From Mantamonas sphyraenae (taxonomy: Eukaryota; CRuMs; Mantamonadidae), in contig JAPMXV010000062.1 of assembly GCA_026936335.1 (NCBI GenBank), positions 186,001-250,000 on the forward strand: a stretch of DNA of 64,000 nt. Direction: 5' to 3'. Below the pieces are notes generated by a model that did not search any database, had not been told where the DNA came from, and worked only from the letters and a program-made list of their open reading frames with translations. Of this stretch, positions 21,846 to 32,120 are shown piece by piece. How positions within the stretch are numbered: the stretch's first letter is position 1; every line of letters begins with the position of its first letter. A program made the translations under genes and the position numbers.

Positions 21846-23673
21846 ATGAGCAGCAAAAGAGGGCAACGTGGCAGCAGCAGCAGCAGCAGCAACAGCAGAA
21901 ACAAGGAGGGACAGGAGAGACTGGGAGGACGAGTGACGCGATGGGCGGAGGAGGAACTCGGGTACGCGGGACAGGAGAGCATAGGGGAGGCTGGGGCGAT
22001 GGAGGAGGTGTGTCGAGGAGAGATGCGTGGGGTGTGGGAACACCTGACGAGGCATGTGATGAGTGAGGGCCGGGCTGAGGAGATACGAGGGAATCTGCGG
22101 GTGGCCGGGAACCGAGACTCAGCGGCGGAGGCAGCGTGGGAGGAGGCGAATGCAGAGAGGGAGCGACTGAAGGAGGAACTGCGTGCACTGGAAACACAGG
22201 TTGGGGCGCTGGGACGAGAGGTGGAGGAGGCAGAGGAGGGAGTATGGCAATGGGGTGAGTAATTTTGGCGCGCAGGAGACGGATGGGGGGCAATGCTGAT
22301 GGAGAAGCTGACACCAAAGGGGACGATGGAGCACAGAGAAGCAGGTGGGAGAGAGAAGGGAAGAGACAGGACGGAGCAAGGCACGGGTGTGGAGCATGCG
22401 CGGAGGGAGACGGGCTGGGGAACAGGAAGAGCGTGTGTTTGGCGAGTACCGACGACGGGTGGAGGAGAGGATGCGAGAGGCGGACGAGGTGGTGGGTGCA
22501 AGCAAGCAGCAGTTCTACTCGACGGAGAACAAGCAAGAGAGTCTGAGCATGCGAGTGGTGCGAGAGGCATTGGCTGGGGCAGACGGAGTGGTGAGCAAAG
22601 TGAGCGCGGGGGCATTGGTGGAAGAGCTGGCACGGGTGGCCAAGATGGACACGGCACGTGTGGCACACGAGAGCGCTGTGTTGGATGTGAGCAAGGAGGC
22701 AGAGGCAATGGAAGGGGCAAATGGGAACGGGGAGGAGGTGGAGAGCATCGAGGAGCTGCTGGGACAGCGACGAGAACGGCACGTGTGGCAGTACATGGAG
22801 AGTGAAGCGGCGCTGAACGAGGCACACCGGCAGTGGGAGGGGTTGCGAGAGCGAGAGGAGGCAGTGTACAAGGCAGTGGTGGATGGGGCGGATGCAGAGG
22901 AGGAGCTGGGGGTGGAGGCGATGGAGTGGAAGGTGGAAGCAGAGCGTGGGGTGCTGGAACGGGTGGAGGGAATGCTGGTGGAGCTGGAGAAGGAGCGGGA
23001 GGCGCAGGTGGGGGATCTGGGGGAGGTGAAGCAGCGGTGGCAAGAGATTGAGGCTGGACAGGAGGCATTGCGAGGACAATCGGGGCGGATTGGACGTGTG
23101 CTACGAGAGGTGGAGGAGAGCAGACGGTGGGTGGAGGAGAACGGGATGGAGATGGGAGCGTTTGTGCGTGAGGAGCTGCGGAGGGATGTGGATCAGATGC
23201 TGGAGGTTGTGGAAGGAGCGGTGGAATGGCGGGAGGCAGGAGACGAGGAGCTGGAGACGTGGTGGAGCAGAGGGGCACAGGCGTGTGAGGCGTGGGAGGC
23301 AGAGAGGAAGGTTGTGGGGTGGGAGCGCAGCTGGAAGAACGGGATGGGACGTGTGGAGGAATGGCGAGGGAAGGGGGGACAGTGGGATGAGGATGAGGAG
23401 GGAGCAGAGAGGAGGAGCAGGGTGGATGTGGATGAAGGGGTGGATGAACTTGTGCGGGCGGTGGAGGAGGAGCGGGGAAGGATGGTGGAGGCGTGGGGCG
23501 AGCAGCTTGCAGACGGGGTGGGGCGTGCGAAGGAAGGCGGGGAGAAGTGCCGTGTGGTGGAAGGGATTGCAAGGGATTGGTGGTACCAGCCGGCACAGTT
23601 TGTGGTGCCGTGGGTAGAGGTGGATGGGCGGAATGTGCAGGGGTGGCTGGGAGAGGCGAAAGCGAGCCAGTAG
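21846..23673 (+). CDS. HAUS5: HAUS augmin-like complex subunit 5, copy B
   Basis: 581 aa from exons 21846-22254 and 22337-23673 (82-nt intron, phase 1). It has the same N-terminal (VWEHLTRHV, IRGNL) and C-terminal (DWWYQPAQ) family signatures as copy A. Protein differences from copy A include ANGNGEE for ATGNGEE, ELLGQ for ELLAQ, VDQML for VDRML and RVDVDEG for RVEVDEG. The intron differs by one G in a G-run, which has no coding effect. Augmin subunits are normally single-copy, so two intact genes are unusual. Confidence 0.82.
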
Positions 23674-23819
23674 GTGTGTGTGTGTGTACATAGTTGACAT
23701 GGTTGGAATAGATGATGATGTGGAATGATGAGGTGCAGGTTGTGTGAGGAGGAGGGAGGGGATAGGAATGGCTGTGGATGTGGGGAGCAGGAACGACAAA
23801 AAGAAAAAGAAAGCAGAAG

Positions 23820-23891
23820 AGGCAGATCCGGGATTCGAACCCGGGTTGAAAGAATCAGAATCTTCCGTGCTAACCACTACACTAATCCGCC
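23820..23891 (-). tRNA. tRNA-Gln (CTG), second copy
   Basis: Exact counterpart of the tRNA at 10855-10926 on the opposite strand, with the same cloverleaf, anticodon and T-rich downstream sequence (rendered as A-runs below 23811). It lies close to the outer edge of the right arm. Confidence 0.97.
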
Positions 23892-23965
23892 TGCGATCGA
23901 GAATAATTGGCCAGCAAAGCGTATACACCGTGTGAGGTTGCATGTGTGGATTCGGCTTTGCGACC

Positions 23966-24369
23966 TTGAAGCGACGGCGTGTTTCGCCCTCCTTCAATAC
24001 CATGCACTCCCTCCATGCACTCATCCACTAGCCCCCACTCGCCCCAACTCTGCCAACAACACAAGCAATTTGACGTTGACGACAAAGACGGAGGATCGGT
24101 GAGCGTGCATTCTCTGCGCTGCCATCGCTCTCCCCTCCACCCTTCACGCGCGTGGTGGTGTTGACTGCTCCGCCACGGCACGCCATTCTCTCTGTTGCGG
24201 TCCCAGCATGTGCGCACCATGATCGTTTCAGCTTGCTGTTTTTTGCGGTGTCGACGGGCGCGCCGCAGGCTTCCATCCGTGTGGATGTCGCCGCGGCTGC
24301 CGCCTTACGTCGTCCCATCAAAATCACAAGCCACCCCGCTTAGTCATGGTGCGCACCCCCGGCTGGGCC
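23966..24369 (+). other. Short intergenic stretch with possible 3' exons of an unknown gene
   Basis: 404 bp between the outer edge of the right arm and the eRF1 stop. On the plus strand a plausible spliced tail can be drawn: an open stretch ending FDVDDKDGGS at 24098, a GTGAGC donor at 24099, a T-rich tract with a CGCAG acceptor at 24268, and a final exon 24269-24343 coding ASIRVDVAAAAALRRPIKI and a stop. Phases agree (0). I recognise no family and find no start. It may be a gene end cut off by the duplication breakpoint, or chance. Confidence 0.2.
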
Positions 24370-26012
24370 TCAGATAAAGTCCTCCTCGTCGCTCCACGCG
24401 TCGTCGTCGTCCTCGCTGTCGTAGTTCAGCGCCGACATATCCACGCGGTAGCGCAGGATGCCACCGATGCCGCCAAAGCCGCGCACAAACTGCGAGCCTT
24501 CCTGCGATCGGTTCGTGACAAACTCCAGACTGGCGCCAAAGTTCTTGTAGTTGTTGGCCAGCCACTCCAGCACCTCGGTCTTGTCCACAATGTCCAGATC
24601 GACGCCGTTCTTGTTGGTGAAGTTGGTCATGTCCTCCTCCTGCTTGGGCGTGAGGAACTTCTCCACCTCGCGGTCCTCCTCCGGGTCGCGGAACACGTAG
24701 CGGTTCATCTCCAGGCCCTCCCAGGCAATCACTGTTTCGCACGCACCCATTTCCATGGCTCGGATGGTGTCGTCGATGCCGAAGCAGTACCTGCCCGTGT
24801 CCTGCGAGATCTCGTCAAAGTAAGACTGGATCAGCTTCTTCTCCTTGATGAACTTGACGTTGGCCAGCGACTCTGCGGCCAGGTCGATGGCCTGGTTGAA
24901 GCCGTTCTCGCCGCCGTACGACGTGTCGATTGTCTTGATGACAATGTCCTTGAGACGACCGTCAAACATGTCGGAGCCGTACAGCACGTCCTTAAAGTCG
25001 GCGCTACCGGCCAGGATCAGGCCGTTCACGTTGGGCTTGTCGTTCTCGATAAAGTTCTTCACGCAGTGCTCAGCCACCTTGCGCACGTAGTTGTGACGCT
25101 TCTCCTCACGCAGACGCGCAAAACGCACAGCCGACTGACCACCGCGGCCGTGCTTCTTGGGCAGCTCCACGGTGAACTTTTGCAGCACCGTGCGCGTGTT
25201 GCCCGACAGCGTGCCAAACAGACATCCGTTACCGTCCATGATCACAAAGCCAAATGTAGAGTCGCTGGTCAGCAAATCCTGCAGGGCCTCCGTGTGGAAG
25301 CGGTTGTCGCACAGGTACAGCGACGTCGACACGGGCTTGAACGGCTCAAAGTCAATGTTCACCATTTTCTCCTTGCCCTCCTCCGTGATGATTGTACCAC
25401 AGTAGATCACCAGGCCGTTGTCCGGCACAAAGTTGTACAGCTTCAGCTTCGACTGCACCGACGTAATCGCAGACAGCACCGACTGGCGGTTCACGCGGCT
25501 CTTGATGTTCGACGCCGTGCCGTACTCGTCCGTCAGCATCTTGCTCACACGCGACACCTGTTCCTTCGGCGGCACAATCAGCGAGATCATCGACGTGCCG
25601 TTGCTGTGGGTGGTGTGTGCGGCAGCCACACCATGTGCACACACACGCCGTGTGTCCGTTCGTGTGCCAGGCGAAACCGGGAACATGCGCCGTCAGCAAA
25701 TGCACGCCCCATTTTTCCGTGAAAACCCTGTTCCCAGGAAGGCACCTCTTCCCACTGGGCCACGTGGTCGGGCGCATGCCACATGCACGCCAGTCGCACA
25801 TGCCCGGGTGTGTTTGACATCGCCCCAGTGTCCACGTCCTGCCCACCACGCGCCCAGGGCGCCTCCCACCATTGCAAGCGTCCCCTGAAAAAGCAACCGG
25901 CGCAGCACACTTACCCTCGTGCGGCCTCCAGGCTTCGGATCAGCTTCTTCACCTTGAACTGCTCGATGTTTTGTTCCTCTTCCGACTTTTCACTGCTCCC
26001 CTTTGAACTCAT
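24370..26012 (-). CDS. ETF1: Eukaryotic peptide chain release factor subunit 1
   Basis: eRF1 recognises all three stop codons and triggers peptide release with eRF3. Exons 25915-26012 and 24370-25603 give 443 aa (human 437). The stop-reading motifs are canonical: [12 protein letters not shown] (NIKS) and YLCDNRF (YxCxxxF). The catalytic loop is [13 protein letters not shown] with GGQ. The C-domain ends [13 protein letters not shown] and an acidic tail that binds eRF3. Nothing in these motifs suggests stop-codon reassignment, and this gene itself ends in TGA. The 311-nt intron falls after SLEAARG. Confidence 0.97.
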
Positions 26013-26074
26013 GGTTGGGTTTCTGGGTGGTGTTTTTTGTTTCTTCCCTCCGCGCACACATCCTCACCATCGTT

Positions 26075-28330
26075 TTATCGTCTGCCACCGGACTTGCTCA
26101 GTGCCAATCCTGCCGCAAATCCCCTGCGACCGCGTCCGACTGCGTTGAGATACGTGGCTATCACAGGCAACGTGACTTTGCCAATCTCGTCGTCCTCCGA
26201 CGCCGATCCACGTCCACCCACAAGCACGCCACCCTGCGACTGCGCCAGCTCGCTGCGTTCCACTGTTCGCATGGCATTCTCAATGATTTGGCCCACCACC
26301 GAGCGTTTTCCGCGCCCGCGTCCGCGTCCGCGTCCGCGTCCATGTGCACCACGTCGTTGCTGCTGCTGCGTCTGCTGCTGTTGTGCCTGACCTTGTTCTT
26401 CGTGCTCCTCGGAATCATCCTCCACGGGCTGTGGTTCGTGCAAGCTCTCCACGTACATGCCCCGGTCGCTGCCAGCGTTGGCAGGGACGGCTGTGCGATC
26501 GGCTGCGGTGGCGTCCATACGACGTCGTCGCTGCCGCATGGCGTTGGCGCTGGCTGCAAACATTTGCGGTCCAAACTCCTGCCACCCTGCGGCGTCGGAG
26601 CGTTCTTCGTGCACCTCCACCCCCCTGGGATTGCTGGGATACTCCTCGCGTAGGATCTTGCGGATGTCCGACTCCACACGCTGCGTTTCTTCCGGCGCCT
26701 CCACACGCTCTCGCACCTCCATGTACCGCTCCTTGCGCTGCCGTGCGCCCGGTCCTGCCACAGGCGGAACCATCGGCCTGCCGTCCTGGAACAGATGCAA
26801 CTGATGGCCGCTTGCGTTTGCCTCCGCTTCCCTTGCGTGCTCCCTCTCCAAAGCCTCCAGCTGCTCCCTCTGTTCCCGTTCCACCTGCACGTCCACCTCT
26901 CCCACATCCCAGTCCTCCACCTTGCGGATCACACTGTGTCGCTGGCCCGTCACCAGCACCACTTCCCCTTCCACCTCCTGCTCACGCGTGCCCCTGCTGC
27001 TGAGCTGTCTCTTGCCTCCTCGCTTGCCCTTGGCCGACCGTGAACGTGACCGCGACCGCGACCGTGACCGTGAACGCGACTGTGACTGCGACGACCGCGG
27101 TCTCGGGCGCCGGTTGCCCACCATCAATCCATCGTCCTCGTCCAGCACCCCCCACGTCGATGCGCCCCCTCCCTGCACCTGAAACTGTGGATGTCCACCA
27201 AAGCTGCCCTGTGCGCTGTCATGTGTCCCGTCCTCCACGTATCCGTGCCACTCTCCGCCCCCGCCTTCCGCACTCTCTGCCACCATGCCTCGTCCATGCA
27301 CAGGGTCTCCGTGGCGGTATGCTTTCTGTTGGCCTCGATCAGGAGTCCGTGGTGGTTTCCCTCCTCCACTCGTCCCTGCCTGCTGCTGCTGCTGCTGCGC
27401 CGATGTCGTCGGTGAGCTGCCACGCACGCCCGCAGGCGGTTTAGGCGCCACCAATTGCGACCCATCCAACGCAAGCCCGTCCTGTGTGTGTGCTTGCGCC
27501 CCCGTGGACGTTCCCCTTCGGCTGCTCGTCACACTCGGCGTGCTCCCGGGCCGTCGTACCTCGCTCGGCTCGTCGTCTTCAAACCTCACCCTCGACTTGG
27601 GCCGTCCCGTCGTCGACGACGCTGCTGATCCGCCCCGCTTGCTGCTGTTGCCTGAGCCTGTGCCCGTGTCTGCCCCGCCGTCTCCGTCGCTGTGTCCACT
27701 GTGCATCGTGTACCGCGAATGAACACTCTCTGCATCGTCGTCCATCTCCACGTCCTCCTCCTCGTCCCCGTGTCCATCGCCTGCGCCTGCAAAGCGTCGT
27801 GTGAATGCCGTTTGCCCCTGTGCTGCCTCTGCTTCCTGTGCTGCTGCCTGCTGCTGTGCCCCGCTTGTCTGTCGTCGCAGCCGCTGCAACGCTTCGGGTT
27901 CCTCCCCCTCCCGCGCCTGTGTTGGCGTGCGTCGTGCCGGATCCATAAAGCCCTGGTTGCGTGCATACGCCCTCAGTTGCTGCAACGCCTCTTCGCCGTA
28001 CTGCTCCTCAAAGGTCGCCTCGTCCTCCAGCAGCAGCCGCAACTGCTCCTCCTCCGTCATCCGATCCATCGCCTCCAACCTTCCTTCTCCCAACGCTTCC
28101 TGCCACGACGGTGACACAGGCGACCCTGCAGACGATGCACTTGCCACTCGGCCTCCCTGCGGCAGCGCCGGCTCACGTGCGACCAGGTACGCCGCATACT
28201 TTTGGCTGAACGATGGTCCATCTTTGCCCTTGCGCGACGGACCCATGATTTCACGCAGTCGGCTCGCTTGCGACCGCGTCATGTCCGACGAGCGCCTGCC
28301 AGCCGAGCGAGCACGCGACTTGGGCCGCAC
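26075..28330 (-). CDS. Low-complexity C-terminal segment of the adenylate cyclase locus (or separate gene)
   Basis: About 750-codon open frame of mostly disordered sequence: Gln runs, an SRSRSR tract, acidic blocks, and a GRGRGRGRGK tract near the C-terminus (CGCGTC repeats at about 26306-26340). It follows the coiled-coil part of the cyclase one frame over. Low-complexity reading continues upstream in this frame, so the two may be one protein interrupted by a one-base deletion near 28330. Alternatively this is its own gene starting at ATG 28282; that ATG overlaps the TGA that ends the upstream frame (ATGA). No conserved domain is recognised. It ends 62 bp upstream of eRF1. Confidence 0.5.
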   Translation of the reverse strand: MRPKSRARSAGRRSSDMTRSQASRLREIMGPSRKGKDGPSFSQKYAAYLVAREPALPQGGRVASASSAGSPVSPSWQEALGEGRLEAMDRMTEEEQLRLLLEDEATFEEQYGEEALQQLRAYARNQGFMDPARRTPTQAREGEEPEALQRLRRQTSGAQQQAAAQEAEAAQGQTAFTRRFAGAGDGHGDEEEDVEMDDDAESVHSRYTMHSGHSDGDGGADTGTGSGNSSKRGGSAASSTTGRPKSRVRFEDDEPSEVRRPGSTPSVTSSRRGTSTGAQAHTQDGLALDGSQLVAPKPPAGVRGSSPTTSAQQQQQQAGTSGGGKPPRTPDRGQQKAYRHGDPVHGRGMVAESAEGGGGEWHGYVEDGTHDSAQGSFGGHPQFQVQGGGASTWGVLDEDDGLMVGNRRPRPRSSQSQSRSRSRSRSRSRSRSAKGKRGGKRQLSSRGTREQEVEGEVVLVTGQRHSVIRKVEDWDVGEVDVQVEREQREQLEALEREHAREAEANASGHQLHLFQDGRPMVPPVAGPGARQRKERYMEVRERVEAPEETQRVESDIRKILREEYPSNPRGVEVHEERSDAAGWQEFGPQMFAASANAMRQRRRRMDATAADRTAVPANAGSDRGMYVESLHEPQPVEDDSEEHEEQGQAQQQQTQQQQRRGAHGRGRGRGRGRGKRSVVGQIIENAMRTVERSELAQSQGGVLVGGRGSASEDDEIGKVTLPVIATYLNAVGRGRRGFAAGLALSKSGGRR

Positions 28331-31300
28331 CGACCCTCCTCCCGAGCTGTGGCTGCTCCCTTGGCTGGTGGAGCTGGCTCGGCTTGCTGCGCGCGCGCAG
28401 CACGTGCCGCATCCTGCTCTTCCACCTGCGAGCGTCGCTTCTCCGAGTACGACGACAATCGGCTGCTGGCACGGCTGGGCACTCGTCCACGTCCACTGTA
28501 GGGACTCACCGAACGGCCCTGCACGCCGTCTTCCATGGTGCTTTCCCGTGGCTGTCCTTCCTCCGGCACGTCTGCCAGCTCGTGGCCATGTTCGTTGTAT
28601 GTGGAAATCCTCGGTCCTCCGGCATCATACTGCTGCGCTTCCTCGCTGCCGTGCATGTGCTGCTGTCGAGCACTGTGGGCACTCCCTGCGCTGCTCATGC
28701 GACTTGCTGCACGACGCATCTCCTGCTCCCCGCCGCTGTTCCTCTGCTCGCGAATCTCTCGCATGGCTGCCTTTGTCCCTGCGCTCATCCGCTTGTCCGG
28801 ATTGTGGAACCGTGGCGAGTCCACCAACCCGTTTCCTTCTCGTTGGCCTTGCTCATGCTGCTCCTGCTGCTCTTGCTGCTGCTGAAGCAGCTGTTGCTTC
28901 TTGCGCTCGTATGCCGCAGCGGAAAAGAAGCGCTGCTGCGATTTCGTGCGCACGTGGCCCACCGTCGGCCCTAGATCAGGCAACGAGGTGGCCCCTGCCA
29001 GGATCCGCTCGCGTGCCTCATCCACCTCGTCCTCAGTCACATCCTCGCTCGGGGCATCCCCGATGCGCCTTGCCAGCGACGATGTCAGATCGCTCTTGCT
29101 GCGGATGCCCGCGTGCAGCTTGTCCACAGACGACAGCGATCGTTCCAGCAATTTCGACAGCCGCATCGCTTCACCTGCCACTCGCAGCAGCAAACGGTAG
29201 CCGTAGTCCAGCTCCTCGTCCAGATCAGCAACCTGCATCACCGAACGCCGGTCGTAGTCTGCATCACGAGCCATGCGCTCCAACTGAACGTGCACACGCA
29301 GCAGCTCCTTCTTCAGCGTGTCCCCCTGCGCCTGCACTTCCTTGATTTGGTTCTTTTGCCGCGAAATCGTCGCATAGTCTTCGTTCCGCTGACGCAGCAC
29401 TGCCGTCACACTGTTCAGCGAGTTGAACTTGGCCGTCGCCCACACATTGCGCACCTTTTCACCAGCCTCCGTTTCCGCTTTGACATCGGCTGCTGCTCCG
29501 CCGCCGCCGCCGCCGCTGCTGCTGCTGCTGCTCGCCACGTTGCGTCCCTTGCCCGTGTTGCTGCTTTCCTCTCCTGTCTCTTCGCTGCTGCTCTCTCCCT
29601 CCTGCGCCTTTTGCTCCGCCAGCCATTGCAGCTGTTCCAGCAAACTCTGGTGCTTGCTCGACGTCCCGCCACTCTGTACACCCTCTCTGGTCTCCTTTGC
29701 CTTGCCTTTGCCTTTACCCCGCCCTTGCTCTTGCTTCCCTCCTCCTCTTCCTCCTCCGCCTGCAGATCTTCGTGCACGGCCGCCTCACGTTCCTCCAGGC
29801 TGACCCCCATCACTGTGCTCAGCCGGTCGCTCAGCATTTCCATAAACATGTGTGCCGCCTGGTTGCGCGTGCTCTCCTTTTCCAACTCGTGCACAATCAA
29901 CCGCACCGCCTCCTTGCCCGCTCCGTCGTCGGGCAGTTGCGCAACGAGTGACAAGACGTCGTGTGCAATCTCGTACCCAATCCCACGTTCCGAGGCAATC
30001 GACTGCTCTGCGCTCGCCACCTGCTTGTTCAACAGCATGCTCTTCTGCTGCACCTCCTCCACTCCCTGTCGCAGCCGCTGCTGCTCCTCCACCAGGCTGT
30101 TTACAATGCGCGAGTCGCTCGCCGTACCTCCGCCCAAATCCACGCTGTCCTCGCTTGCCATGCTCATGGCACTGTCCGGACGCTCCAGTTCATCCGACGA
30201 GCCCATTGAGCCCGTGGAGATGAGTCCCCGTCGCTGGTGACGCTTGTTGCGCCGCTTTCGTCGCTTGGCCATCAGCCGCTTCTGCACATTCGTCGCCGAT
30301 GAGTTGACCGTGCCCAAATCCCCCTGCAGTGCAATCAACATGGCTTTGAGCTCTTCGTTGCGCGTGCGCAGCGACGACACTTCTTCTTCAATGCGCCTAG
30401 TGAGGCGCCCCTGAGTCGACGCCGTCTTGAGAGGCAGAAAATGCCTCTGCGACAGCAACTCGGGCATGACCTGATACAGTCGCTCCTTTCCTTCGATCCC
30501 TTTGAGCGCATACTCGCCCAACGATGTCATGATGATGTTGTACTTGTCCAACAGCGGGTGTCTGCGCGCTCGTTCGATTGCCTTGAACACCGAATGCGAG
30601 ACTACCACCTGCCCACCGTCGGCTGAGCCCTCCACACGCGCCGCCTTGTTCACCATCGGCCCAAAGTAGTCCATGCGCTCTGTGATGGGATCCTCTGCGC
30701 ACGTGGGCCTGCCCGAGTGCACCCCGATGCGCACTCGCAACCCGCGCCAGTGCTCAAACCCGTCTGCGTTGCGCTCCACCATCGACGCCGGATTGTTGTA
30801 CAGCAGCGGCGGCCACTTTTGCTCCAGCAGCTGGATTTGGGTGTCCATCGCAAATGCCACTGCCTCCACAGGGTCGGAAAACGCAACCATGAACGCATCG
30901 CCCTCGGTTTTCACCTCGTACCCGTTGAACTTTTGGATCCCGTCGCGCATCACGTCGTTGTGGATCGACAGTGCCATCGCCATCGTCGCACTGTCCGCGT
31001 CCCACTGTTCCGTGCTTCCTTTCACGTCTGTAAACACCATGGTCACATTGCCCGTTGGCGGATCTCGCGAGTCTCGCAGGTGACTCGTGTCCAGCGCCTG
31101 TAGGTCCACCAGCCGCATTGCCATCTCCCTGTTCTTGGCCATGCTGTGTGATGTCGTGTTTCCATTGCATGCATGCGACGTCACCGCGTGTGTGCGTGTG
31201 TCGTTGCACCCGTCGTCTGTGCGTCAGTGTTTCGGCCTGTTGACCGTTGCACCGCTTGCGCTCTTCACCGGCCCCACCCTCTCCAACGCGCCCTCCACAC

Positions 31301-32062
31301 ACACACGCACACACATGCACAAGGACCCTATCACCCATGCACACCTGTCTTGCAACGCGTGCCTGCACAAACCACCATGCTGGGACAACAAACACATTGT
31401 CACGGCTTGCCGACTCACCTGAACTCCAGCTGCGCTTCCAGCTCGCTCACTTGTGCCAGAAGGGCCTGCGTGTCGCGTTTGGCAAGCACAATCTCCTCGT
31501 CGGCGTTGGTTGGTCTGTTCTCCGCCTGGTTAATCAGGAGCATGATCTGAGACTCCTTGGAGCGCTTCTCCAGCTCCAGCACGTCGCGCTGGATCTGCTC
31601 CGTGCGCAGCCTCTCCTCCAACCAGGACACCTTTGAGCGCAGTGCCACGTTCTCCTGGGCCACCAACCCCACACGGTGGTCCCTGTGCATGCCACTGCTC
31701 GTGTTTGGCCGCACTCCGCCCTCGCTGCCCTCCTCGCCCTCGTCAGCCTCGTTCCTTATGCCGGCCGTCTCGTTCAGCAGCCGCAGACGCTCGTTCTCGT
31801 CACGTGTGTCGTCCAGAAGCTCCCTGCACAGGTGCAACTCCTCCTCCAGCCGTTGTTTCTCCATAAACAGCTTGCGCAACAGCGGGTTCTGGATGAGAGG
31901 CAGCCCGGCGTCGGGGATGCCTTCGCCGTACACCAGCGAGCCCACAGCCGATGGCCCGTTGGCCCCTGCGCCACTCCCTGTGCTGCTGGACGTCGCCAAC
32001 CCGGGCAGGTCTGAGTCACTGTTCTCAGGGTTGAGATACAGCACAGCTGTGCGAGTGTGCAT
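28279..32062 (-). CDS. Class III adenylate cyclase with coiled-coil flanks
   Basis: Makes cAMP from ATP. Exon 1 (31419-32062) encodes about 214 aa ending in coiled coil. A 275-nt phase-2 intron (GTGAGT...CACAG) joins it to an exon starting at 31143. The cyclase domain has the first metal Asp in MVFTDVKGSTEQWD, the block GYEVKTEGDAFMVAF (adenine-reading Lys and second Asp), and DYFGPMVNKAARVEG, holding the substrate Asp and the transition-state Asn and Arg, so it should be catalytic and ATP-specific. The pattern resembles fungal CYR1-type cyclases. About 700 residues of coiled coil and low-complexity sequence follow. The frame shifts once near 29,700, by a base loss or a 44-nt GTAAAG...TACAG intron. 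No membrane segment is seen. Confidence 0.82.
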
Positions 32063-32120
32063 GGTTGTTTGGAGCCGAGTGCGCCGTCGCGTCCATCCAT
32101 TAACACACACACCCACCGCA
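32063..32120. promoter_or_regulatory. Short divergent promoter between cyclase and Lys-rich gene
   Basis: Only 58 bp separate the two start codons, so this interval must contain or overlap both core promoters. It ends in a CA-rich stretch before the plus-strand ATG. I see no TATA box. Called from geometry only. Confidence 0.4.

Larger units (their letters stand above)
19923..23965. repeat. Inverted duplication, right arm
   Basis: Reverse-complement partner of 10781-14818. Gene order from the spacer outward is ankyrin gene, HAUS5, tRNA-Gln(CTG), mirror-symmetric with the left arm. Differences I can see include a K/R change in the ankyrin protein, T/N, A/G, R/Q and E/D changes in HAUS5, one AGC codon in the HAUS5 poly-Ser tract, and one G in a G-run of the HAUS5 intron. 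Confidence 0.95.

Noticed and set aside
10781-23965. Inverted repeat as a transposon or viral terminal repeat
   Set aside because: Arms contain host genes and a tRNA; no transposase, integrase or target-site duplication is visible at the edges.
24370-26012. Possible stop-codon reassignment
   Set aside because: eRF1 has canonical NIKS and YxCxxxF motifs, and genes here end with TAA, TAG and TGA without in-frame stops in conserved domains.
26306-26340. CGCGTC direct repeats as a CRISPR-like or regulatory array
   Set aside because: They are in-frame GRGRGR codons of a low-complexity coding segment with no spacers.
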